DNA of 64,000 nucleotides, taken from Callorhinus ursinus (lineage: Eukaryota > Chordata > Mammalia > Carnivora > Otariidae). A program made the translations under genes and the position numbers. Positions 35,276-47,391 of the stretch are shown in pieces. The notes beneath the pieces are model-generated. The model had not been told where the DNA came from and made no database searches. It saw only the letters and a list, made by a program, of their open reading frames with translations. The DNA is taken from positions 6,774,937 through 6,838,936 of the forward strand of contig NW_020312788.1 in NCBI RefSeq assembly GCF_003265705.1, read 5' to 3'. Position 1 is the first letter of the stretch; each line of letters opens with the position of its first letter.

Positions 35276-37314
35276 AAACTGAGACATTCTAAATACCATG
35301 GAATTGCTTCATTTCTAGATGTTGATAGAACTTTTTCTAGCATGAATATTCTTAGAATCCTTTTAAACAGTCAAAAAAAAAAAACCACAACTTTTTTCTT
35401 TTGCCATCTGAGGTTTAAATCTTTCATTATATTCACCTAAGTGGACATTTTCTTAACTCTGGAGAAGTTGTATTGCTTTGTAAGCATAAAACAGAATTAG
35501 TTTTATGTGGCATTGAGTGATTCCAAGTCCAATCGCGTGACAAAAACTAGCCCGTGTCTACCTGTGCAGCATAATCTGTTTATGCTGCATTGAAATATCA
35601 ATTTAGAAATGCCACTTTCCTTGAGCAGCAAGTAATTATCTGGAAGAAACATATTTTATCACTCCCTATGGCTGGTATCAGGCAGCAAATCTTCAGTCCC
35701 CGGCACATGATCCCGTGTTTCCTCACAAATTGTGCTTCCAAGCCGTACTGTACCTTAACACTTTTAAATAAGATCTTGACACTTGTGTCATTGTACAAGC
35801 TCGGATCTGGACGACAGGATTTCCTCCCCCCTTAATTTAAACGCACTATTTTTCATCAAATGACAAGCATACATTATGGTCTCCATTCTAACCAAGACTC
35901 CAAAGGCTATTTCAATTTGACTAGAGCTGTTCTCTGCCAAATGGCTACTCTAAGTTACACTGCGCACATTACCCACCAGAAAGCACAGAGTTGATGAGAG
36001 TGCACTGTCAACTATCCTGCACATCGATATGGGGGTTATTTGACTTGAAATTGGATTCTAGCCTTCCTTGATCTGTTGTATAAATGGAGAAGCATGTGTT
36101 GGAGAAATTCTTACAAAGTTTATGAAGAATGTGATGTACTTCCCCCGCCTAGAGTTTGTCTTTTACTTCATTTGACTCCAGCTCTAGTTCTCATCTCAGT
36201 GATAAATATTCAAAGCTAAAAGTAGAAGAGCTTTTTCTTTTCTTTAAATGGAAAGAAAACTTAGGAAAAATTATTCTATGCATGAATTTCTTCTGTGTTA
36301 TGAGTTGGGTGCAAGTTGCAGACTTTTGTAGCAGAGTGGCTTTGTGACCCTTCTTTAAACATTTAAGACTTAGTTCAGAAGTTCACTGAATATGATGAGA
36401 CATGATTCTTAAGTACGGAGCCTTCAAAAAAAGTATCTTCTAAATATATAATATTCTCAGCGAGGCATGTCAGTCATTGTCAAGATGAAAGTCGTTTAAA
36501 TGCTAAGTTCCCGGTAAACTGTATCTATATTGTAGGGCTCTATTCACAAAGCAATACCTTAGCAGTATGTGTAGGGCATACAAAAATATATCATTTTATT
36601 ATGGGACGTACTGAACTCTGGATATTGTGATGTGAGGTGGGAAGGGAGGGAGTTTGCTACGCAAGTTACATGCTTATCATCAGTATGTGGATGGCCCTAA
36701 GGGCAACATCGAGAACTTCAGAGAAAACATATTAAGTGGGCATGGGGGAAGCATCCTTTTGACCCACATAAAAGGGTCTTTGTGTAGATCTCATGAGCAC
36801 AAGATTTTATATTTGAGTGGATAAAGATGTGCAGTTTCTTTAGAATCAAAGGTAGATTGGCAACACTTTTAGTAAATGGCAAAATAATTATGAGTGTATT
36901 TGGTATTCAGTGTAAAACATTTATCACTTTGAATGGTTTTGGCATCAGGGCAGCTGTAATAGGCAATCGCACAAGAATCCCTTTGTAATTTAGCATTAAT
37001 TGATGTTCCTTTATTGTAACGGCAGTTGATAAGTTAAAAGACACTGAATTGAAGAAGGAAAATAAAATGCTTTGACCAGTCCTTTAACAGCTTCTGCCGG
37101 TGACTGGAAAAAAAAAAATAGCTATAAAATAAAGCAGACAGAAACACTGTCCAATTTTCTAGGAATAAGACCGGTTGTGTTTGCATTTACATGTTTATGA
37201 GTGCATATACTTGCTGAAGATTAAAATCTACTATTTAGCTTCAGAAAATGGACTGTTTCCAAATATTTTAGAATAACTTTTCTTTTTTTACTGCGTGTGT
37301 GATAGATAGATTGA
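35276..37314. other. No recognised gene; long repeat-poor stretch
   Basis: About 2 kb in which I recognise no transposon, which is unusual here. ORFs of 61-81 codons have no domain. The part near 36950-37110 carries homeodomain-like TTAATTGAT and a CTTTATTGT motif; no function is shown. Confidence 0.45.
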
Positions 37315-37800
37315 TTACTAATGGCCCCAGTTCTTCATCCTTTTCTGTATCCACAGCCTTTGTGATGTGACTTTGCATCTCCTCCTATCAGTGGTTAATT
37401 CTATTTTCCCACCTCTTGGATCAGGGCTGGACTGAGGACTGAACTTTGGCTGATAGAATGTGATGGGAGTGATAGTCTGCCTAGGTTTCTACTGGCTCTC
37501 TTGAACCCAGCCCAGCTGCCATGTGAACAGCCTGGGCTAGTCAATTGAAGGATGAGAGACACATCAGACAGAGATGAATTATCTCAATGGGACCTTCCTA
37601 GAATACCCAGCCTCTAGTTGACTTTGCTGACTGATTACAAATTCCTGAGCAAGCCCAGACAAAATCACTGGAGTTTGATTCAAACCAGAAGAACCACACC
37701 TCTGATCTAAACCTATATTGCCAATCTCCAGAATAGTGAGCTAAAGAAATGGTGATTCTTATAACCCAGGATGTTTGGGGGTGGTTTTTTTAATGCAATA
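37315..37800 (+). mobile_element. Old LTR, MaLR (MLT1)-like
   Basis: 'tgtgatgtgactttgcatc', 'tgatagaatgtgatgggag', 'gccatgtgaacagcctgggc', 'gaggatgagagac'-like text and 'aatagtgagctaaagaaatg', ending with 'attagataactatttcagca'. This matches a common old eutherian LTR type; the subfamily is uncertain. A similar segment lies at 60130-60480. Confidence 0.55.
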
Positions 37801-37924
37801 TTAGATAACTATTTCAGCATGGTAGACTGAAGAGGTACTGAATTAAGAAACATAAGGGTAAAGTTTTTGTTTTAATAGCATTAAGCTTCTGATGTAAAAC
37901 GAATATTCTAGCCACACTAAACTC

Positions 37925-38260
37925 TATAATCTTCATATACTGTCCTCATTTCCTTAGCTTTGTGCCTGAAATGCCCTTCTCAAAGCCCAAATTGGACTCA
38001 TCCTTCAAGGCAAAGGTCATGTGTTTTTATTCCTTGAAGCCTTCTCTGTTTTCCAGAGCCTGCGCCTCAGAATTTCCTAGAATTTTAGTTTCATCTGTTG
38101 TATACTGTCACACATCACTTTTCCCTTGTATTTGTTTTTAATATAAGTGATTTTTCCACCCCCTCCAAAAGGCATAGATGGTATCTTATCCATCTTTATA
38201 ACCTCAAATCACCTCCTAGTGCCTTGCTAAACAATCAACAGATATTTGAATGAATAATAT
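37925..38260 (+). mobile_element. L2 LINE 3' end
   Basis: 'atgcccttctcaaagccc', 'catccttcaaggcaaaggtc', 'gccttctctgttttccagag', 'ttgtatactgtcacacatc' and 'tatttgaatgaataat' follow the L2 3' consensus in order. Confidence 0.8.
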
Positions 38261-39357
38261 AACAGGCTAAGAAACCACTCTGGATCCTAGCCTTCCTCTC
38301 TATGTTCTTGGTGTTCTTGTAAGGAGTAGTTAGGCTCTTCGCAGAGCACTTAAACAAATATAAAGGTTTAATTCTCTTAATTATTACTGCTATTATGTTT
38401 TTGCTTTATTTCTATGCATTTCCTCTTCCTATAAAATTTTTATATTCTGTAAAACAGGATATTTTAAGCTTTTCTGAATGCATAATAGCAGTAAAAACAA
38501 TATGAAGGTTATTTAGTTTGTTAAATTTTTAAAGGAGAAGTATCTTTTCAGTATTTATTAATTCTAATAGAGGCTATTTTTTTTGAAGTATCCAGATATC
38601 TTGTCTTCTCTGCCTTTTCGTTCATACTTTGTGTTTCTGGTCTAAAGAAGTAAGTTTTTGAATTTACATAAATATAAATTTATTTCAAGGTCTTTTATAT
38701 ATCTGCAAATACAAAAAAGGTATTAGGCAACTTTAAATTCTTTAAAATTAAGATACATAATTGCAGTTCGGTGTATATTTTGTCATTATCAAAGTGCTTT
38801 CCTCAGGTCTTTTAGAAATTACTGAAATTGTGTTTCAACTTCATCTAAGAGGTTTTCCTGCTCTGTTTTGCTTTGTTGCATTGGCCAATTTTTGTTGTTT
38901 CTCTGCTACATGGAATTGCGACTATCAAGTTAAATTTCTTATCAGTGAAATGGAAGCATTTTTTAAGGACCAGTGATGATTTGGTCAAATGTTGTTTCCC
39001 ATAATGTTTATGAAATAATAATAATGTGGAGATGATGACAGCTTGTTCACTGAAGACATTTTTCTCAAGTTCTTTAAATCATATAATCCACCTAACTTTA
39101 GGAAGAGTCACTTTACTCCTTTCTCTCAGTCACTATGGAAAATATTAGAAAGTTGGATTAACTTTGGGCCCTATCATTGCTGCTTCAGAATATGAATAAA
39201 ATAGTTCTCCCCTTACATCATTACCAGTATGGACTTACAAATGTCTACACTACTGTTCCCCAGACCGATGTCCCAGCCATCAGGAGTCCAAGGACATATT
39301 CTTGGGCAGCCCATGAAACTTTCTAACTGCTGTATTTTCATTCTTACAAGAATTTAA
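38261..39357. other. No recognised gene; AT-rich unassigned sequence
   Basis: The 71-codon ORF at 38761 is chance. No clear repeat. Confidence 0.45.
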
Positions 39358-39397
39358 GCGCGCACACGCGCGCGCGCGCACACACACACACACACAC
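39358..39397. repeat. 40-bp alternating purine-pyrimidine tract (CG)n/(CA)n
   Basis: Uninterrupted alternation mixing CG and CA dinucleotides, including a run of six CG units. CG-rich alternation is the strongest Z-DNA-forming class. Confidence 0.9.
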
Positions 39398-39896
39398 TTT
39401 TAAGTAGTTATCAACAGAAAATATCTGTTTTGCCAAAACAATAAAATGAAAGCTATTTGCTTACTCTAAGACTTTGGATTTAAACTGGCCATTTTTGAAC
39501 CTCCTGCATCTAGCAGAGATCATCTTACAAATTCAAGACAATTTATCCCACTAGAAGTGGCTCATACATTCCCTGAATCTGAGAAACACCAGTCTATAAC
39601 AGAAGTGGATAAACTTCAGCACACAACACTCGGATTGACACTGTTATCATGGAGTTTTCAATAGACTAGGGAAAAATGACAATAAACTAATGAATCAACA
39701 AATAAATTTTTGAATTGGTGGTGCATATAGATAGACAAAGACAATGTGCAAAAGTGACAGGCAGTTTTAAGACCAACCTCATGACCACTTTGGTGAATTC
39801 AGTGGGTGAGGGGAATGTGTGCCTGACGGCCGGTGTTTGCTTTGCTTGATTTGAAACTCTGGCTTAAGTAACCTGGGCCATCTAGGAATTCCAATA
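39398..39896. other. Unassigned sequence
   Basis: 'tttgaacctcctgcatctag' and the following 'aaacaccagtctataacag' weakly suggest an old DNA-transposon trace, but not enough to name. Confidence 0.35.
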
Positions 39897-39899
39897 TAA

Positions 39900-40338
39900 C
39901 AGTCCCCTCTTTATCCATGGTTTTACTTTCTGCGGTTTCAGTTACCCACTGTCAACCTCAGTCCAGGAGCCCATGATCCTCTTTATGACCTATCGTCAGA
40001 AGGTCAAAGTAGCCTAAGGCTATGTCACAATGCCTGTGCCATCCACCTCACTTCCTCTCATCACGTGGGCCTTCATCTCATATTATCTCAAGAAGGGGTG
40101 AGTATAGTACACATAAGATACTATGAGAGAGACCATATTCACTTAACTTTCATTATAGTGTGTTAGATTTATTATTAGTTATTGTTTTTAACTTCTTTGC
40201 TGTGTCTAATTTATAAAGTAAACTTTATCATACGTATGTATGTATAGGAAAAAACACTAGGGTTCAGTACTCTCTGTGGTTTCAGGCATCCACCGGGGGT
40301 CTGGGAACGTATCCCCTGTGGATAAGGGGGAGCTACTG
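39900..40338 (+). mobile_element. Tigger-like (TcMar) non-autonomous DNA transposon
   Basis: Ends form inverted repeats. The left begins CAGTCCCCTCTTTATCC. The right, read in reverse complement, begins CAGTAGCTCCCCCTTATCC. 'ttctgcggtttcagttaccc' and 'tatcccctgtggataagg' match Tigger1-type termini. TA flanks it (39897-39898, one base away, and 39339-like TA at 40339-40340). At 439 bp it cannot encode a transposase. Confidence 0.8.
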
Positions 40339-40513
40339 TACTCAGGCTTGGGTGCATATGTAACCCACTGATATTCCCTCTCATATGATTGATGGCAGGA
40401 CTGCTCTATTGTTTGTTTTCTAGTATAACATGAATAAAAAAGTTATATTTTATGTAAATGGATGTGAGCATCATCATTTTTAATCAATATATGATCTGAG
40501 AGTAGTGACTCTT

Positions 40514-40695
40514 CTTTTTTTAAGATTTTACTTTTTTATTTTTGAGAAAGAGTGCACGAGCCAGGAGGAGGGGCAGATGGAGAAGCAGACTCCCCGCCGA
40601 GCGGGGAGCCCGATGCAGGTCTGGATCCCAGGACCCCGGGATCATGACCTGAGCTGAAGGCAGACACTTAACCAACTGAGCCACCCAAGCTCCCC
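40514..40695 (-). mobile_element. CAN-SINE
   Basis: Antisense SINEC ('gcagactccccgccgagcgg', head 'aactgagccacccaagctcc'). TSD 'tgagagtagtgactctt' (40497-40513) recurs as 'tgagagtagtaactctt' (40696-40712). Confidence 0.95.
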
Positions 40696-40712
40696 TGAGA
40701 GTAGTAACTCTT

Positions 40713-41070
40713 AATTTTTGCTTTTAATATGCTCTAATAGGTAGAACATTTTAACTATGTCCACGTATCTATCTTTCCAAAATATTCGGAAGCTTCTTAA
40801 GTTTTAGAAATCCCCTAAGAATCTCAAAAGACAAGTTTTATCCCTGTCTGCCATGTCTATACTTCCTTCTGTTTGCATGCAAATCAAACTTTCATAGATC
40901 AAATCCCCATCACTAGCATCAAGGCAGAATTAATAGTTTTTCCCTCTAATCCCATAGAACTGACATCTATGTACAGCATTTGTATTACGATTGGTCATTG
41001 TTTTGTTCCTAGAGGCCCAGAGCCCTCAAAGTCTAGGCACTATTCCACAATTTTTATAGGGACCTTTAGT
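40713..41070. other. Unassigned sequence
   Basis: Contains most of a 79-codon chance ORF starting at 40873. Confidence 0.4.
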
Positions 41071-41290
41071 ATTATGTGGCAGACACTAAGCAAAGTTCTT
41101 TTCAAGTATTAGCTAATTTCACACTCACAGTGTGATGCAGTAGATACTCCAATTAGCTCCTATTTTACAGATGAGGGAAACTGAGACACAGAGAAGTTAA
41201 GGAACTTGTCCAAGGTCACACCACAAGTGGTAAAGCGAGGATTTAGACAGTCAGGGCAGCCCCCCGGCCGTGCCTTAATCACCATAGAAA
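41071..41290 (-). mobile_element. MIR SINE, well preserved
   Basis: 'attttacagatgagggaaac', 'tgagacacagagaagttaag' and 'gaacttgtccaaggtcacac' are the diagnostic MIR core in antisense. Confidence 0.92.
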
Positions 41291-41419
41291 GATGCCTTTC
41301 ATATGTAGCGATGGACATTATATAAGGAAATGAGTCATAGTTGTCATGGAAAACTATTATTGTTGTTATTATTATTAATTATTATTTAGCAAGAGTACGT
41401 TGCGATGTACTTGTGTTGG

Positions 41420-41705
41420 TTAGGTTACGCATCACTTGGCTACAGCACCTAATTATACAATCGAACATTAGTCTAGGTGTTGCTGTGAAGGTGTTTTGTA
41501 GATGGGGCTAACACTTACAATCAGTTGACTTTGAGTGAAGATTAGCCCTGATAATGTGGGTGGCCTCATCCATTCATGTGAAGGCCTGAAGAGTAAAGAC
41601 TGAGGTTTCCTAGAGAAGAAGAAATTCGGCCTCAAGTTTATAGTGTTAACTCCTGCCTGAGTTCCAAGTTACAGACTTTGGACTTGCCAACCCCACAGGT
41701 TAATT
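41420..41705 (+). mobile_element. Old LTR-type repeat, MaLR-like
   Basis: 'tgaaggtgttttgtagatg', 'caatcagttgactttgagtg', 'tgataatgtgggtggcctc', 'agtaaagactgaggtttcc' and 'agaagaagaaattcggcctc' match a widespread old eutherian LTR-type repeat. I cannot name the subfamily. Confidence 0.6.
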
Positions 41706-42294
41706 TCTTAAATTAAATTATAGTAATCATGAATTATTAATTATCATAGTAAATATGATATGTCATAAATAACATATAATGTAATATAATACAAATAATA
41801 CATAATAAGTAATACATCTGTATATTAAGCAGAACACAGAGGCTGAATACACTACATTTATTTAACAAAAAATATAATTTTTATTTCCTTTTTAAAAATA
41901 ACAACACCATGAGATTGGTTCTTGTCCCTGGTTAATAGTTAAAGAAAATAGATACCAACATTCTGACTTTCAGTTTGATTCCTATCACATGCACACATTA
42001 TTTTAGCACCTGTGCCACTTTAGAAAACAGGTACCAGGTCTGGCCTTCCCAGAATTTGTCAGTCCAGAAGAGTGTGTTACTGGATACTTCTTTGTTCATG
42101 GGATGGCTCTTCCTTTGCCACAACATTTTCCAAAAAACAGATTAACGACAAAAGGAAGCATGTGAAAACAGACCTATGTCTGTGAATAAAAACAAAAATA
42201 AGAGTGATTCAAATTTCAGTAAGAAAGAAAGGAACACAGAGCCAAACTGTTCTGAAATATTTGGGGATTAACAGAGTACCAATAACCCAACTAA
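41706..42294. other. AT-rich low-complexity and unassigned sequence
   Basis: 41700-41830 is a run of TAAT/ATAAT words without a strict repeat unit. The rest is unassigned. Confidence 0.5.
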
Positions 42295-42480
42295 ATAATT
42301 GTAATAGCAAACATTTACGCCGTGCTTTTTTCCCTGCTCCAGGCCCTCTTCTGAATGCTTTACACATATCAGCTCATTTATTTCTCATGATGTCCCTATG
42401 GAGAAAGTACTCTTATTGTCCCCATTTTAAAGATGAGTAAACGAAGTGGAGTCAGGATTTGAACTCAGATAATCCCTGTA
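42295..42480 (-). mobile_element. MIR SINE
   Basis: 'aatgctttacacatatcagc', 'tcatttatttctcatgatg', 'ccccattttaaagatgagta' and 'gtcaggatttgaactcag' give the MIR layout in antisense. Confidence 0.9.
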
Positions 42481-44386
42481 GAGGCCGTTGCTGGCTCTCA
42501 GGTAGGGAGAGTACAACTCAAAAGGGTGGGAAAACAGAGGTAGAATAATTACATGAATAATCACTGAAAGCCTATTACATGACTATTTTCTCCCAATTTA
42601 GCCAATAGCAAAACATATCCAGATAATTTTAATAACTTGCAGAATGTTATATGAATAATAATTGGTGGCAATTAATTGGAACCCATGTCTGCCTTGCACC
42701 CAGAAGTTTGCCTTTCCCATCACGCTACTAAGCTACTGTGCTATTAATTGACAAGCCTCAAAGAGGTTTGTTCTAAGTGAGAATATTCAGATCTTAGACC
42801 TAGTAGAACAGCATTTGCTCATGGACCATCTCAGCACAACTGCTTAATAGATCATCCAGAAACTCTCCTAATTCATATCTTTTTGGAGCCCCACTTTACG
42901 CATGACGAGTTCAAAGAGCTTCACAGTATTCTGGCACACTGAGGATCATGTGAAGTTACTTTCCCCCCCCCTTCTTATTGATTCCTGGGATAAAGAGCAT
43001 GTATTAGAGTCTCTCCTCCACCCAAATTAACCTGTTCTAAGGCTTTTTATTATTTAAAGGGTGACCAAAATTTAAGGCTTGGAGCTTAGAGACAGAGCCA
43101 AGTCTCTTTTCTTCGTTCAGTAGTTTCAACTGAATTTCTGAAGTCCACATGATATGTTTCTGGGAGGCTACCCATTTCTACTTTTTCTCTTCTTTTTTTT
43201 TTTCTTTTCGATTTTTTTGTTTCCTTTCTTTTCCTTGCCCATGATACTATCTTCCCAACATCAGATGGAATGATTAAAGAGCATCATCAATGTAAGTACA
43301 TTAAAAGTTAATCTGTAATAATTATCCTTATATTTTCTCCCTCTTCCTTATCTTGCTCTATACGAAATAAAAATAGCAGCATCATAGGATTAAATGCGGA
43401 TATGTTGTGGTATACCATAAAAGAGGTCAATATAGCAATTCCAGGAAGATTATTATTTTGAGGATGGACAGCCCATGATTAGGGTTTTATAAAAACCATC
43501 CTTATCTATTTGGTAAAAAAAATGATGAAACCTCAAATATTATTTACCATCCAGAGTTCAGTATCATTGAACTGTCAAGTTACAATTAAGACTATAAAAA
43601 TATTCTCAAAAGCAGAAAACTGTAATATCACCAAACTTTGATCAGACAGCAAAAACAGTTCAAAAGTTCAACAGAGTTTGTGATAAGTACTATCTATACA
43701 AGCATTTAAGTGCGCCCTACACAATGGAAAATATTATAATTTAAATCATTTTCTATGTAATGGTAAGCCAGAATCAAGAAGTTAAAAGGTGGAAAAAAAA
43801 AGGTCAGACTTTCTTGCCCAGCTTTTAGCTTTCCTATCATCGCAATCTAAGGCCATCTAATAAATTAGTGTGGCTTAGATTTCATGTAGGCCTGAAAACA
43901 AAATGACCAGATTTTAATGACTTGTAATAACAGTTTTTCTTTTGAAGGAAAAATACACGTTTAAGTAAAACCTTAACCTTTACTTATAGCTTCAAAATTA
44001 TACAACAATTTCCTCAAATAAAGCAACTTTTTTATTTCCAGAGGAAAGCAAGAATAAATGAGTTCCCCCCTAAATATTTTTCTTTAAATTGTTATATTTA
44101 TTTATCTTATCCCCTGAAATGACTACTACTTGTTTGTTTACTTCCGATTGATGAGCATATCCAGATCAATGAGAACAACACTCTTTGCATGGTAGATGTA
44201 TTATAAATATTTGCTTCAAAGGGTGTAGAGAGATCTTCGGAGGGCTCTCAATTTAATGGATAGCTTTTATGTACAATACTGATTTTATTTACTATACTTG
44301 ATTAATATTTGTGTCAAGGAACTAGGACAGCAAAACTGAGGTCAATGTAATAAACTAAGGGTATGAAGGACCTAATGTTTATTGAA
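42481..44386. other. No recognised gene; unassigned sequence
   Basis: Includes a polypyrimidine tract at about 43183-43240. No coding or repeat signal otherwise. Confidence 0.45.
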
Positions 44387-44401
44387 TGACAGACGCTTTC
44401 T
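44387..44401. repeat. Target-site duplication, left of the 44.4-kb L1
   Basis: TGACAGACGCTTTCT, repeated exactly at 45809-45823. Confidence 0.95.
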
Positions 44402-44967
44402 TTTTTTTAAAATTTTTTATTGTTATGTTAATCATCATACATTTGATGTCGTGTTCCATGATTCACTGTTTGTGCATAACACCCAGTGCTCCACGCAGAA
44501 CGTGCCTTCCCCAATACCCATCACCAGGCTAACCCATCTTCCCACCCCCCTCCCCTCTAGAACCCTCAGTTTGTTTTTCAGAGTCCATCATCTCTCATGG
44601 TTCGTCTCCCCCTCCGATTTCCCCCCTTTCATTCTTCCCCTCCTGCTATCTTCTTTTTTTTTTTCTTAACATATATTGCATTCTTTGTTTCAGAAGTACA
44701 GATCTGTGATTCAACCGTCTTGCACAATTCACAGCACTCACCGTAACACATATCCTCCCCAATGTCTATCACCCAGCCACCCCATCTCTCCCCGCCGACT
44801 CCAGCAATCCTCAGTTTGATTCCTGAGATTAAGAATTCCTCCTATCAGTGAGGTCATATGATACATGTCTTTGACTGACTTATTTCACTCAGCATAACAC
44901 CCTCCAGTTCCATCCACATCGTTGCAAATGGCAAGATCTCATTCCTCTTGATGGCTGCATAATATTC

Positions 44968-45016
<49 letters not shown>

Positions 45017-45808
45017 ACCTCTTCTTTATCCATTCATCTGTCGATGGACATCTTGGCTCTCTCCACAGTTTGGCTATTGTGGACGTTGCTGTTATAAACA
45101 TCAGGGTGCACGTACCCCTTCGGATCCCTACATTTGTATCTTTGGGGTAAATACCCAGTAGTGCAATTGCTGGATCATATGGCAGCTCTATTTTCAACTG
45201 TTTGAGGAACCTCCATACTGTTTTCCAGAGGGGTTGCACCAGCTTGCATTCCCACCAACAGTGTAGGAGGGTTCCCCTTTCTCTGCCTCCCCACCAACAT
45301 CTGTCATTTTCTGACTTGTTAATTTTAGCCATTCTGACTGGTGTGAGGCAGTATCTCATTGAGGTTTTGATTTGGATTTCCCGGATGCCGAGTGATGTTG
45401 AGCACTTTTTCATGTGTCTGTTGGCCATTTGGATGTCTTCTTTGGGAAAATGTCTGTTCATGTCTTCTGCCCATTTCTTGATTGGATTATTTGTTCTTTG
45501 GGTATTGAGTTTGACAAGTTCTTTACAGATTTTGGATACTAGCCCTTTATCTGATATGTCATTTGCAAATATCTTCTCCCATTCTGTCGGTTGTCTTTTG
45601 GTTTTGTGGACTGTTTCTTTTGCTGTGCAAAAGCTCTTTATCTTGATGAAGTCCCAATAGTTCATTTTTGCCCTTGCTTCCCTCGCCTTTGGCGAAGGAA
45701 GAAGTTGCTGCAGCTGAGGTCGAAGAGGTTGCTGCCTGTGTTCTCCTTTAGGATTTTGATGGACTCCTGTCTCACATGTAGGTCTTTCAACCATTTCGAG
45801 TCTATTTT
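44402..45808 (-). mobile_element. 5'-truncated carnivore L1 (ORF2 C-terminal part and 3'UTR)
   Basis: A 1.4-kb minus-strand L1: T-rich tail at the left, 3'UTR to about 44870, then the ORF2 end. The minus-strand frame 45794-44889 (about 300 residues) shows ORF2p C-terminal words: [57 protein letters not shown] and QWNIMQPS. The endonuclease and reverse-transcriptase catalytic parts are absent, so it is immobile. A (TA)21 expansion encodes a Tyr-Ile run and the frame is shifted after it. A perfect 15-bp TSD flanks it. This is one of the youngest insertions in the window. Confidence 0.96.
44973..45014. repeat. (TA)21 microsatellite inside L1 ORF2
   Basis: Expansion of the L1 ORF2 word 'tccattgtatata'. 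It translates on the minus strand as alternating Tyr-Ile. Confidence 0.95.
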
Positions 45809-45823
45809 TGACAGACGCTTTCT
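45809..45823. repeat. Target-site duplication, right of the 44.4-kb L1
   Basis: TGACAGACGCTTTCT, identical to 44387-44401. Confidence 0.95.
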
Positions 45824-47087
45824 GAAGACTTTTGTTACTTCTAATCCTGGAGAAAGATTGCTATTATGCAGATGAAGCTTAAAGGTTAATTTATTAACCA
45901 AGGAAATACATTTATTTTCCATTTGTTTTGGCTCAGAGAGATCAAGTTATTTCCCAAGGAATTACAGGTGTTGTGTAGAATAGGTACTAAATGCCATGCA
46001 AGTTTCTTGCCAAAGCCCGAGATCTTCCCATTACATCATATTGAGTGTTTTTCTTGTTCATGGCTCGTTTTCTTAAGCAATTAGAATGAGATATCAATAT
46101 CTGACATTATTGGATTTGCTTCGTTTGCAATGAGACTTTATTTTCCTCCATTTCATGCACTTCCTGAATGAGTCTGAAATTTAGACAAGTAGTGATGATC
46201 CATGCTGACAAATTTAGAACCAGATCTTGAATCCCTTAATGAAATGAAATTTTGAATGGCAGGGGTATTACAAATAATAACGCTGTGCATTTATTTCGTA
46301 CTTCTAACTTATTCAAGAGTAATCATACTCATTCTTTCTTTCTTAGTAACATTAATGGATAGAAAAGATGTTCTGATTTCCATTCTTATAAATGTGGAGC
46401 CTGATGCCAAGAGAGATGACTTGCCAAAAGTCCTGTAGCTGAACCTTGGCAGATCAGGACTAGAAACTATTTCTCTTGACCTTTGTCTGATATTCTCCCT
46501 GACTTCCCTCTCTTTACCCAATCTTCCCTCTTTTTGTGCGCCCCCCCCCCACCAAATCTACAGTCTATGATAGTAGTAATCATGTCCTTGGACATTTTAT
46601 GTTTCCTTGTGCCCTATAGAAAAATATTTAAGCACTATGAGTCATAGTGTGCCATATAACCTGCCCCCCAAATAGCTTTGCAGGGTCATTGTATTGTCAT
46701 TGTATTACTTCCTTCAGTTTTTCTTCCTTTTCATCTATAGACTTATACCATAAATGTTTTTAACGAATCTAGTTCCCATTTTCTGTAAATTCTTTGTGGT
46801 GGAAAACTATTATCTTTGTTTTTCCTAAAACCCTTCCTACCCTGCCCTGGTAATTGGTATAAAAGTTAAGCAAGTGATGCAAGTGGGGCCAGGAAGAGTG
46901 TTAAGGTAGATTTTTCAAAATGGAATAAGGATAGAGAAGCCACTTTCTTTGGTCATAAGGTGGTAACTGTGAGTTCAAGCAGTTCTTGGCTGGGTTGAGA
47001 CCCCGGGGAGAAGGTGTTTTGGTGGAATGAAACTGATACACAGTTAAAAGCAAAATGAGCAGTGGAAAGAAATCCATGATGTGTTTA
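45824..47087. other. Unassigned sequence with a probable decayed MIR
   Basis: About 46300-46485 ('gagatgacttgccaaaagtc', 'agatcaggactagaaac') suggests an antisense MIR. A C9-rich patch lies near 46540. No gene. Confidence 0.45.
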
Positions 47088-47100
47088 AGCTCCCACTCTA

Positions 47101-47296
47101 GGTGCACCTGGGTGGCTCAGTTGGTTAAGTGTCTGCCTTCGGCTCAGATCATGATCCCAGGGTCCTGGGATCGAGCCCCACATGGGGCTCCCCGCTCAGT
47201 GGGGAGTCTGCTTCTCCCTCTGCCCCTCTCCCTTGCTTGTGTTCTCTCTCACTTGCTCACCCTCTCTCTAATAAATAAATAAAATCTTTAAAAAAA
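47101..47296 (+). mobile_element. CAN-SINE (plus member of second tail-to-tail pair)
   Basis: Plus-strand SINEC: 'acctgggtggctcagttggt', 'cctgggatcgagccccacat', tail 'aataaataaataaaatctt'. Diverged TSD: 'agctcccactcta' (47088-47100) and 'agtttccacttta' (47297-47309). Confidence 0.93.
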
Positions 47297-47391
47297 AGTT
47301 TCCACTTTAGTATTAACCTCCAGATTCACCCTTTAAATTCCAAATTTGCAAAGTGAAAAATTTGTGTTTTCCTACCAAAATTAATTTTGTA

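Noticed and set aside
44889..45794. A 301-residue ORF on the minus strand as a host gene
   Set aside because: Its sequence is the C-terminal part of L1 ORF2p ([16 protein letters not shown]), lies inside a TSD-bounded L1, and contains a (TA)n-derived Tyr-Ile run and a frameshift.
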